A DNA stretch of 64,000 bases from contig JAHEWK010000004.1 of the NCBI GenBank assembly GCA_020740775.1, positions 1,736,001 through 1,800,000 of the forward strand. The letters run 5' to 3'. The position numbers and the translations under genes are program-made. This document shows, one piece after another, positions 26,533-35,687 of this stretch. This stretch comes from Ilyonectria destructans. Its lineage: Eukaryota > Ascomycota > Sordariomycetes > Hypocreales > Nectriaceae. How positions within the stretch are numbered: position 1 is the first letter of the stretch; each line of letters starts with the position of its first letter. The notes under the pieces are model-generated. The model had not been told where the DNA came from and made no database searches. It worked only from the letters and a program-made list of their open reading frames with translations.

Positions 26533-28900
26533 TACCCAACAAAAAGACTACGAATAGAGGATGGATAATGTAAAAAGCTGGGGATATGTTTAGAACGCTT
26601 TGCTGTTATGACTTAATGACTATGGTTTTGAACCTGGGGTTTGCTTGCTTGTTGTTATTTCTTGGTCGGTTTCTACTTCTATTTCTGAACTCGACGATGA
26701 GTCTCGCCCGTCTGTGTGGTTTGAGAGTTCTCAAACATGGATGTGTCACCGAGTTTTCAATGGACGTACTGCACGCTGCAGATTGTACACTACATAAGCT
26801 ATTTCAATGTCCCAATCTCGTCTTCCTACTGTCGTGGCTCATTCGATACATCGCTCGTTTGTTGATATCAAATACTAATCCTATTGCGTCGCAGAAGGGA
26901 GACGCTGGAACCATTGAGATAGACCCCGTGAAGATGAAATGGCCATGGTAATATACTCCTTGGAAGGGAGGCGGCGGACGCTTAGAGGTAATATTTACGG
27001 TATCTGCCGAAACAAACAGGCTAACAGCATTTCAATATCCTCTTAGATCGGGCGCCGTTGGCTTTGGGCTCACATCCTCTGCTGTGGGAGTTTGGTGGTC
27101 ATATCTGCTTCAGGCCCAGGAACGAGGCAAAATGCAAAGTCATTGCTAACGAAGCGCAGGGTATCTACTGATCAAGTAGCTCCTCCAGCCTGTTAGGCAC
27201 TACTCCTTGCTTTTACGAATCGGAAACATTCCTCTTTAGGAAGGGGGTGTGGTTCGCCCATGGTCTGCGTGGTTTGCTCATGGTCACATGTACTCCTTAA
27301 GGCAATGAAGAAGGAATATTGGGACATTGGATAGTTAGGCAGAACATGCGCTATGCTTGGTTCCATGTAGAATCAAGACGACTACCATGGATCGTAGTTG
27401 AGACGGAGCAAGAATTGGTAAGTCCTGACGGCTGTTAGAGTTGGTCATGAAACTCCTGGCACTCTGCCCTTGCTCTATGGCTCAACCCAGGATCTGGAAA
27501 TTGCATTTGGTATGAGACCTAGTTAGAACTAATACGCATCATAGAGTACCTTGATCTGTGATTTTTCTCAGTCACTCACTTGACCCCTTTTCTCGCCACC
27601 CCGCTCTACTCTAGGCAGCACGGCGACACGGCCCCACTCGCGGCCCCACCCACAGGTTTCCACCCCGAAAGCGGATGGGTCCGTATTATCAATTCGGGCC
27701 GCCGAATGGCGTAGCCTCTGCCCTACAACCATCACAAGTAGACTTGTCTTATTATTCTCTAAGGTTTTAAATACACAGACTCTCAAACGTTTCAACGTCT
27801 TGCAAAATCCGAATATGTTGAGGCCGCAGACACGGTCTTATCTTGTCGTCATTTATCGGGTTTCTCACATGTCCAGCTGCGTCGCAGTGTTGGCAACTAG
27901 GGGGGCCTTAAAAGCGCCCCCGCTCTGTGACTCGTTCCGTGTACCCCTAGTAGATCTAAGAAAGTTGTCTCCTTTACATTGCTTAAGATATTTGTGGTAC
28001 ATGGTCATGCTTGATTTTCACTTCTCTTCCACTCCAGGGATCGGGCTGGGCGTCACAACTATCCATGGAAAGCCCCTGCTAGAGACCTGGAGTTGACTGT
28101 GAGTTGTAGTCAAGTACGCTACGCTAGCTCAGTGCAGCGTCGTGGAGGAGCTACTGTTTTCGTAGTGGAAAGTGGTCTGATTGCCTTGGAAGGATATTTA
28201 TTGCCCATTAACATGGCGTCCCCTGAATCAAGAAGAAGTTGCGAGAAATCTGGACAATGAAAACTACGAATTCGAGCAAAGATTCTATAAAATATCGAGT
28301 TAATGGCTCAAGCTCCTTGAAAGAAAAAAAAGGCTTCGTTCAGTCCTAACCAACTGAATAGAGCAGTTCGGAACTTCTGGTTGGGCAGTAGTTGTGCGGA
28401 AACTGGAGTAGACCAAACACTCGCTCGTATGGCACAAACGCGGGGCAATTTTATCTGTTTTGTTTCAATGAGGACAATATCACATCCTTTCAAGAAGTGA
28501 GAAACCCCGATTGGTTTCAAGCAAACAGTCAAAGGGGCGCGTTTGCTGCCGTCAGGCACCCACTCGCTGTTTTCATGCCAAACCAGGCGTTAACTAGGCC
28601 TTTGCAGTCCATGGCAGCATGAATTATTCACTGCAGCTTTAAATCCCCCGCTTCCTTCATCTTTTTTGCCTCGCACTTAAAACCCAACCATTCGATTTGT
28701 GAGCTGCACCCCAACTTCCCTCCGCCTTCACCATTCATCGCACATCACTCGCCACTTGCACCCGCCAAGACAGCACTTTTTCAATCCTAACACAACTGCT
28801 GCTCTTTGCTAACGGGTTCGTTTCCTTTTCATTCCGCTCACCTCCACGCAAGCTTTCTAACATCTTCTCCAGTCAACGGCTTGAAACCACCCTGAACATC
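26533..28900. other. Intergenic; leader intron of gene G near its end
   Basis: 2.4 kb without a convincing gene. Short frames at 26586-26951 and 27800-28096 lack family motifs. The last part is the CT-rich leader of gene G. It has a probable leader intron at 28816-28872 (donor GTTCGT, branch CTAAC, acceptor CTCCAG) ending 28 nt before the ATG. Confidence 0.5.
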
Positions 28901-29409
28901 ATGTCTGAGCCCAAGAAGGAGCCTACCGCCGCCGAGGCTATGCTGTTCTTCAGCATCGTCAAGAACACCAAGAACAAGGCAGACGTTGACTGGGAGGCCG
29001 TTGCCACGGAACAGGGTTTCAAGAACTCTGAAGTCGCCAAGGTACGCACACATGTTTTCGCATTCTCCTGGTCAACCACCTCCCACATACTAACTCCTCG
29101 CTTTCTTTTCAGGTCCGCTTCGGACAGGTCAAGCGCAAGCTCGGAATCTCTAGCGACGCATCCGCACCGGCCCGTACTCCTACCAAGAAGGGCGCCACCT
29201 CGTCGACTTTGACTACGCCATCCAAGGTCGCCAAGACCCCTCGGGGCAAGGGTAAACCCCGCTCCAAGGTCAAGAAGGAGGAGCCTCAGTACGAGGAAGA
29301 CGATGATGCTGGCAAGTCCTATGTCAAGGCAGAGCATCAGAACGAGAGTGATGGCGAGGCCGACGAGCAGCTTCGCTCTGAGATGTATGCCAAGGTGGAT
29401 CCATTCTGA
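28901..29409 (+). CDS. Array gene G: small SANT/Myb-like protein
   Basis: Two exons (28901-29041 and 29113-29409) give 145 residues. The donor is GTACGC and the acceptor TTTTCAG. The domain is EAMLFFSIVKNTKNKADVDW, then EAVATEQGFKNSEVAK, the intron, and VRFGQVKRKLG. It aligns with genes F, H and I at DWxxVA and at the final RFxxxKxxxG helix. The tail has TPTKKGATSS, an AT-hook-like PRGKGKPRSKVKK, then acidic EEDDDAG and a VKAEHQ/VKKEEPQ type motif. Such V-K-x-E sites are SUMO-acceptor-like. A small chromatin-associated protein is the likely role. A leader intron appears directly upstream. Confidence 0.8.
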
Positions 29410-30230
29410 AGTCTAGAACCGAGGCGTGGGCTACGTACGGGGTGTGCTGTATTGACTACCTCGGAACAACTCATGTTTTTCGGGCTTAATGCCGTGGACG
29501 CTTTGAGCTTCAAGGAGGGCGGGCGGTTGGGCATTTCGGATACAACGCATCCACAGGCACAATGACTAGATATCTCACGGTAATAAAATCGATATCGACG
29601 ATAAGTTAATAGCTGAACTATGTGGTTCCCATTTTGTGTTATTCTGTTTTGTGAGAGGTTCTCCAAGTGTGTCGAGAGAATCGCAACGTGTGGCGGCCCT
29701 GCCAAAGATGCAGAATATGAGCGGCGCATGCTAGAGTTGGTCATGCGCTTTCTGGGCTTTCACAGTGTCCAGGTGTCTGATACCAGGCTTCAACTGCCCT
29801 CGGGCATGGGGAGTCTGTCATGGCGGTTGCCTGGCTCTCTCTCACTTTCATCTCACCTGCTCCGTCAAACAACCATTCATCCCAGGCACTAGTACCAACA
29901 CTTCACTCACTCTCCGTTCACCGAAACCGCAGGCCACTGCAGTCTTCTTTCGGCGTGAAACAAAAACGGATGCTGGGAAGCGAGCTCCCTGTTTGCATTC
30001 GCCACATTCGCTCTCATTACTCCCCACCTCTTAAACCTCTTTTCTGCGCCCCCCCAGCTCTCTTCTCTTCTCCCACCCACAACCTCCACATCCTCAGATC
30101 ACTCAACCATCAGAGTTGCCAAGACTCACTGTCACCCATCTCATTCCATCTTCGTCGTCTATCTTGAACATATCGAGTATGTCCCGGTTTCCCCCCTCGC
30201 CCACTCGAAGCTAATCATCTCCAGTTCACC
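29410..30230. other. Intergenic; leader intron of gene H
   Basis: 821 bp, strongly CT-rich in its second half. A leader intron is predicted at 30177-30224 (donor GTATGT, branch CTAAT, acceptor CTCCAG), ending six bases before the gene H ATG. No other gene seen. Confidence 0.5.
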
Positions 30231-30665
30231 ATGCCTGCCAAGAAGGCCGCCACTGCTTCCGCCGACGGCGAGACCCCTATCGGTCTCACCGATGGTGAAC
30301 TTCGCTTCATCAAGGCCATCTTCGACAACATGACCCAGAAGCCTGACGCCAACTGGGACGCTGTTGCCACTACCCTCACTCTCAAGGACGCCAAGTGTGC
30401 CAAGGAACGTTTCCGCCAGATGTCTGTCCGTCACGGCTGGCGCGAGCAGAACGCCACCGGTGGCAGCCCTCGCAAGGGCAAGGGCAGTTCTGCTGCCGGG
30501 GGCGACGCAAAGGTCGCCAAAAAACCTCGCACCCCACGAAAGAAGGTCGTCAAGAAGGATGAGGACGAGGACACTGACGTTAAGTCCGAGGCTGAGGAGG
30601 ATGTCAAGAAGGAGGTCAAGTCCGAGGAAAAAGATGTCGCCATGGACGAGAGCGAAGAGTCTTAG
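30231..30665 (+). CDS. Array gene H: intronless small SANT/Myb-like protein
   Basis: Uninterrupted frame of 144 residues. The domain is GLTDGELRFIKAIFDNM through ANWDAVATTLTLKDAKCAKE to RFRQMSVRHGW, matching genes F, G and I, but none of their coding introns is present. The tail is basic (RKGKGSS, KKPRTPRKKVVKK) then alternates acid and lysine (DEDEDTDVKSEAEEDVKKE, VKSEE). This is the same basic-to-acidic ramp as in genes A, B and G. Only the leader has a predicted intron. The upstream leader ending CATCTCCAGTTC is nearly the same as that of gene I, supporting recent common origin. Nuclear function is inferred. Confidence 0.85.
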   Translation: MPAKKAATASADGETPIGLTDGELRFIKAIFDNMTQKPDANWDAVATTLTLKDAKCAKERFRQMSVRHGWREQNATGGSPRKGKGSSAAGGDAKVAKKPRTPRKKVVKKDEDEDTDVKSEAEEDVKKEVKSEEKDVAMDESEES

Positions 30666-31799
30666 GCTTGTACACGTGGGATATCTATGCAGGACTCTGT
30701 TCCCTAATGTGGTTGGGGTGGACGACCTAGTTATGAACATCTGGTTCATCTAAGCATGGAGGATCGCGATCGTATTCATCCCACATAACATCAGAAGACG
30801 AGAACAAAATGAGACTCATGAACCTCTAAACCATTCTTCTAACATTTCCACTGGTGCCTGGGTGTTCTCATGGTGGTCAAGGCCAGTTAAGGGAGAAGGT
30901 AGAGCATCGCCGCCACCAGCTGGTGCACCGCCTAAACATGCGAATAGCCTCTAAATCCCGGGAGCAGGCCACATGCCAGTAAGAACTTTACTATTCTGCC
31001 TGATCAAATCCCGAGTCTCAGTGTGTGCTCTTCAAGTAGGGCTAGGGCATCACTGAACATCAGAATCGTCTCAGGTTTCTGCGAACAAGCGACGCGTTCC
31101 TCCTCTGTCCATCAACAAAGCCTGTGTCCCCAGGGAACCGTGACTGCCTGGAAGCAAACAGCAATGCCAGTTTGGCCCTCGAGCGGGCCCACTATTATTG
31201 GCTCCTTTGCTTGAGAACCAGCCTCAAGTTTGTCCAGAGCACCTCTCCTTTGCCTCTTTCGCAGCGCAACACCACTGCAACACTGCCCGGCAACAGCACA
31301 CATAATTTCCGGTCCATTCATCTGACCAACTGGTGAGTAGTAAATTTACCGTCTCCGTCTTTTCATCTATTCTCAAGTCCATTTTCCCGCTCATTGGTCG
31401 AGGTCGCCTGTCTTTGGCGCCGAGTGTTTGGCCTAGTCCTCACTTCCCCGACAGTGACCACAAAGTCCCGTTTGCTTCTCCTTCACCCGCAGCTCAGTCT
31501 CAGCCAGTCCTGTGGAAATAAAACGCCCGTCTTTTCTTCCTCGCGCACACTTTTTCTTTTTCTATCCCAAGTCACCTTCCGTCTTCCACCCTACTTCCTC
31601 CTCATTCATCCACTCCCACCTCACTGTGGTCGCTTCCTGACATCCTTCCAGCTCCCGACGCACACAGCTCATTACAGTAAGTAGCTTTACCTTTACTGAC
31701 TCCCTTCGACCTACACTGTTTGGCTTCTTTTCTTCCTCTTTTTCATCTCCAGTTCGACTGACTCCTCAGTCACTCGTCCAGTCTCAGACATCAACCAAA
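30666..31799. other. Intergenic; CT-rich leader with intron of gene I
   Basis: 1.1 kb. From about 31330 the strand is pyrimidine-rich. A leader intron is predicted at 31677-31752 (donor GTAAGT, acceptor CATCTCCAG). No protein-like frame. Confidence 0.5.
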
Positions 31800-32412
31800 A
31801 TGTCTAAGCAAGAGCCTGCCGACCAGGTCAAGTTCCTTGTGTCTTGCATCGGGCATACCAACAACGGCCGAGTAAGTCAAGGCGCCCTCACCATTTCTGG
31901 GTTCTGCTAACCAGGTCAGCCCGACTTTCAGGCCGTCGCTGATAACCTTGGCATCGTCTCCAAGGCAGCCGCGTAAGTACCACCCTGCCCATCTCTCTCC
32001 CAGATATCATACTGACACAACCCAAATAGCCAGAAGCGATACGAAAGAATGCTGAAGGCCCATGGCATCAAGGCCGGCGGTCGCACCAACACAGCTGCCA
32101 AGGAAGAGTCCACAAACGGGTCCAGCAACGGGGAAAATGTGTCCCCTGCGAAGCGCAAGGCCAAGGCTCCCGCCGCATCGCCTGCTAAGAAGCGAACCCG
32201 AGCTACTCGCGTCGCCAAGAAGGAGGAGTCCGATGAGGAGCCCAAGCCCAGTGCCAAGGGAAAGGGCTTGAAGCAAGAGGAAGATGTGTCTCCTGCATCT
32301 CCTACATCATCTCTGAGTGGTATGTACTCATGGCTGTTATCCAAGATGTCTTGCCACTAACAATTGTTGCTCTCGTACAGATGCGCCTCCTTCCGACGAG
32401 GAGGAATTCTAA
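31800..32412 (+). CDS. Array gene I: small SANT/Myb-like protein, four exons
   Basis: Exons 31800-31871, 31920-31972, 32030-32319 and 32381-32412 give 148 residues. All donors are near-consensus (GTAAGT, GTAAGT, GTATGT). The domain is DQVKFLVSCIGHTNNGRPDF, then QAVADNLGIVSKAAAQKRYE, ending RMLKAHGIKAG. Intron 1 sits at the same place as in gene F (after codon 24, before D-W/F). Intron 2 lies within a few residues of the intron in gene G. The tail contains VSPAKRKAKAPAASPAKKRTR, longer than a simple NLS, then acidic and K-Q-E-E stretches, ending DAPPSDEEEF. Composition is linker-histone-like. A chromatin role is inferred from domain and tail. Confidence 0.8.
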
Positions 32413-32875
32413 ATGGCCAAGGGCCACAATGCATCTCACGCAAAATCTAGCGTGAATAACACGATGTCTCTGGGTGTCCACGGATATTCATGCTTTATTA
32501 GCTCTTGATCAGGTCGCGACGTAATTAGCTGGTGATGTTTGGGGATGGTCGCACGACTCGCAGTTCATACTTCTACGAGATAGCACTGAGATTTGATTTG
32601 AAGAATTTGCATCACAGAATCATGGCTAACCTTTATTCGTCTCATGAAACACCCTCCTCAGCCGTGATCATTGTAGCCTTAGCGTTTCCACCCATATAGC
32701 TCCCGTGGAGGCGAGAAGATTTGCCCTAGGACATCTCTAGCGAGATCCGGGGAACCAACGGTCACATTCATCATTCCTCTCATATGGCTGGTCGACCGCC
32801 GGATCTCCAAGAAAGGAAACATTCTTCCACCTTTATCCGCTCGGCTCCACAGTCATTCAACAGCTTCCTATTGTC

Positions 32876-32948
32876 GGGCGCTGGGGTTGCCTAGAGTGGT
32901 TGGCGCACGCGTCTGACTCCTATTCTTAACGCTCGATTCAGAACGCCC
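32876..32948 (+). ncRNA. Degenerate tRNA-like sequence
   Basis: A 73-base stretch has a D-arm-like TTGCCTAGAGTGGTTGGCGC (A-box-like), a GTCTGACTCCTA segment resembling an arginine anticodon arm, and a T-loop-like GCTCGATTC. Its ends GGGCGCT and AACGCCC can pair at six of seven positions. The T-stem and the anticodon 3' stem do not pair, so this is at best a decayed tRNA. Confidence 0.25.
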
Positions 32949-33094
32949 CAAAACTCACACGCAGCTCTGTGCATTTATGCCTGCAGTGCGTGGCCCATTG
33001 TGGCTATTGAACAATGGACCTGTCAACAAGCGACAGGGGCCAACATCTATTGTCAACGAGATGCATTCAACTTGGCTTCATGGTATTTCTACAT

Positions 33095-33124
33095 TACCGA
33101 CCTTGAGAGTCGGTATATATTATT
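33095..33124 (+). promoter_or_regulatory. Inverted repeat abutting a TATA box
   Basis: TACCGAC and GTCGGTA form a perfect 7-bp inverted repeat with a 7-nt spacer. Its last bases run straight into TATATATTATT. It lies 254 bp before the start of the 33378 gene. It could be a dimeric factor site or a cruciform at the core promoter. Confidence 0.4.
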
Positions 33125-33377
33125 CCTCATCACTGCATCACAGTCAGGGCGAATTACCAAGTAGCATCTCATCACAGACTTTTCTCATCTCTTGATCCCC
33201 TCATCACTGCATTACTTCTTCTATTCCATCCTGGTCTCCTTCTTGTCAGTGACGCAGACTGTCCCTGTCATTGTCGATCACCGACCTGCTTCATCCAGCA
33301 CTCATTGCAGCATTGCATCACGGACTCTTCTCCTCGTGGAAGGTTATTTAATCTACCGACCTCCCAAACCATTCATC

Positions 33378-34652
33378 ATGCCTTTTCCATATACGCCCAC
33401 CTTGCCTGCAGGCCGTTTTAACGACAACGTCCCACATATCCCCGTCTCCGGCTTGATCACTCCTCCCGACTCTCCCATTGAAGAATTCATCCCAAGATGC
33501 GAGAAGCGTGTCGACTCCAGCATTCACATCACCTCCACTAGCTCTGGCATCATTGTGGGAGGGGGTAATGTCTACCCCGTCGGTCAAATTCGCGGAATGG
33601 CCACTGAATTGGAGTGTGCTCGCGACAATGGAGAGTTCCCCAACACGACAGCATCGACCATGGACACTCAAGCTGTGATTGAAGACTACGAGCGTCTCAT
33701 GCGACTCCGGCAATCACGTGGTAACCTGTCTCTTCCTGCTCCCGAGTCTTACAAGCAACTTCGAGTGGAGATCGCTCGCCGAATCATGGATCGTGATGCC
33801 TCCCAAGAAGATACGAAGACCGATGCAGAAGCAGCCCGAAGGGTCAGCTCCTACCTCCGCTCAGTACAACAAGAACAGCGTTACTTCGATGCTGCCAATA
33901 CGATGCTCCAGCGACGAGGTGTCTCAAATCCAACACAACTCGATCTTGACAACGTCAGCGAAGAGCTATGTTCCATCGTGGAGCAGACCATCGAGCAAAC
34001 GATCTCGGATGCCACTGGCCCCCTTCGATTAAACGTGGGTAACCTTCACAACGAAACTGCCGACTTCAAGGATCAGAATAACGCTCTCGGTCGCCAAATC
34101 GACATGCACTACCGTGTTCTTGAACAACAAACCAGAACCAACTCTGCTTTGCTTTCCATGTTCGAGCCCCAGTCCAAGAACATTCAAGCGACGACGGCAC
34201 AACTCACCATGGCTACGAAGAACATCCAAGCGACAACGGCACAGCTCACCACGGCTACGAAGAACATCCAAGCCTCGGAAAGACAGCTCGCAATGGCCAC
34301 CAAGAACAGCCAAGCCATGGAAGACCAGCTCGCCGTAGCTACCGGTCTCACCAATGTCCTCTCGCAGGTTGTCATGAACCTACCAGGAGCAATCAACCAA
34401 GTCGTCTACACGGCTGTCCAACACCAAACCCAGGATTCATTCAAGGACATCTTAGAGGCCCAGCGAAAGGTCATTCTTGACCTCGAGATGCGATCACGAA
34501 AAATTCAAGCGCTGGCTCGAGAAGTGGAAGCCAGCAGGATTCAGATGGCTGGTCGGGGGCAGGACTTTGGACCACGGTCACAAAGACTCGGCCGAAAGGG
34601 CAAAGGAAAGATGCGGAATATGGTGAACAGGGTATTTGGTTCTCAGCGATGA
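33378..34652 (+). CDS. Coiled-coil protein with 14-residue repeats inside the array
   Basis: Intronless, 424 residues from ATG 33378 (MPFPYTPTLPAGRF). The frame is open further upstream but only from TTG. The N-terminus is disordered with a SGLITPPDSP motif. A helical region follows from about residue 95. Residues ~267-322 hold four 14-residue repeats based on KNIQATTAQLTMAT, that is two heptads each. The C-terminus is a basic tail (RSQRLGRKGKGKMRNM). No SANT/Myb-like domain is present, so it is an unrelated insertion in the array or a functional partner. Function unknown. The repeats suggest an elongated coiled coil that assembles into oligomers. Confidence 0.8.
   Translation: MPFPYTPTLPAGRFNDNVPHIPVSGLITPPDSPIEEFIPRCEKRVDSSIHITSTSSGIIVGGGNVYPVGQIRGMATELECARDNGEFPNTTASTMDTQAVIEDYERLMRLRQSRGNLSLPAPESYKQLRVEIARRIMDRDASQEDTKTDAEAARRVSSYLRSVQQEQRYFDAANTMLQRRGVSNPTQLDLDNVSEELCSIVEQTIEQTISDATGPLRLNVGNLHNETADFKDQNNALGRQIDMHYRVLEQQTRTNSALLSMFEPQSKNIQATTAQLTMATKNIQATTAQLTTATKNIQASERQLAMATKNSQAMEDQLAVATGLTNVLSQVVMNLPGAINQVVYTAVQHQTQDSFKDILEAQRKVILDLEMRSRKIQALAREVEASRIQMAGRGQDFGPRSQRLGRKGKGKMRNMVNRVFGSQR
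34176..34343 (+). repeat. Four 42-bp tandem repeats (two heptads each)
   Basis: Four head-to-tail units encode KNIQATTAQLTMAT, KNIQATTAQLTTAT, KNIQASERQLAMAT and KNSQAMEDQLAVAT. The first two are nearly identical, indicating a recent duplication. Confidence 0.9.
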
Positions 34653-35687
34653 TTTGAGTTGGGAGGATAGCATAGCGTTGCTTTCAAAAGCGAGCCTTCA
34701 TAAATACAGCATGATTATTCCCGTGGCCGGTTGTCCAGACACCTGCAAATGCTGTGATACGAAGTGGCGATAATTCACATGCATCATTGGATGGAGACCT
34801 ACGAAGGCGGTTGTTGCTATCAGTCTCGGGTTGTCAATGCCGGGCTAGTATGACAACCTAGGCAGGGGGCTATCACAAAGGGGTGCAAGGAGATGTAAGA
34901 ACACTATGTTCTCCGAACATCTCTTTAGTCAACCAGCCAAATGAGAACAGTGACCATGCGTGGACTTCTTTTGCATTTGCTCTTTTGCAGGTTTTTGGAG
35001 CCTAAGGAAGCAAAGGCAGCCAAGTGTTGCGGAGTGTCGTCAACACCAAGGCGTTCCCAATCCCCGAGCCTCACTTCCTCTCGGGCGTGTGCAGTCCAGC
35101 TCGAGAAAACCCTGCACCAAGCCCTACCCGAGCACACTTTTCAGCGCCACAAGATGCTTCATTTTTTGTGTTTGCCGTGGTCGGCGTAAAAAATTCTGCA
35201 CTGGTGCGCGTTGACAGTCGGCGGCCAGTTGCCAGCTGTCAACGGTCCGAACGCCCCCGATTTGCACCGCGACTTACAGCTGTCAGTTTCTGTTCCGGGC
35301 GGTTACCACACGCTGAACGGCCAATACAAGTGCAAAAGTGAGAAAACGCCGTTTGCTCGCTATCCCAGCCCCCTCCGATGTGCCGAATGCGCTCTCATGT
35401 CCCGTTCACTTTATGGTGTTTCTTGAATCTCGCTTCTGCCCGTCGTGATTCTCTCCACCTTCACACTCACAACAATCTTCTTGTGAACACTTTTTTCATC
35501 AACCGCACACAATCACCGTCTTGAACACTCAACTCGTTGATATCAAACGTCTTCTAACAATCTCAGTAAGTACCTCCCTCTCGCTCAACTCACTTAGCCC
35601 GGCGGAGACCGGCCAAGTGAGTGAGATTGGCAGGTATCAGACTGACGGTTTCTCAGTCTCGTCATTTGACCACTTTTTACCGTCAAG
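34653..35687. other. Intergenic; leader of gene J
   Basis: About 1 kb without a gene. It has alternating GAACA/TGTTC/GAACA half sites at 34899-34919 and Myb-site-like CAGTTGCCAGCTG near 35225. A leader intron probably starts at 35566 (GTAAGT) and ends at one of several AGs between 35635 and 35655. Confidence 0.5.
35588..35622 (+). other. Strong hairpin in gene J leader intron
   Basis: ACTCACTTAGCCCGG and CCGGCCAAGTGAGT are complementary apart from one A:C mismatch and one bulged C, with a six-base loop. CTC and GAG can extend the stem across one bulge. It begins 17 nt after the predicted GTAAGT donor. Confidence 0.65.

Larger units (their letters stand above)
32413..33377. other. Intergenic with tRNA-like relic and TATA region
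   Basis: 965 bp between gene I and the coiled-coil gene. The tRNA-like relic and the inverted repeat/TATA element are annotated separately. No protein-like frame. Confidence 0.5.
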
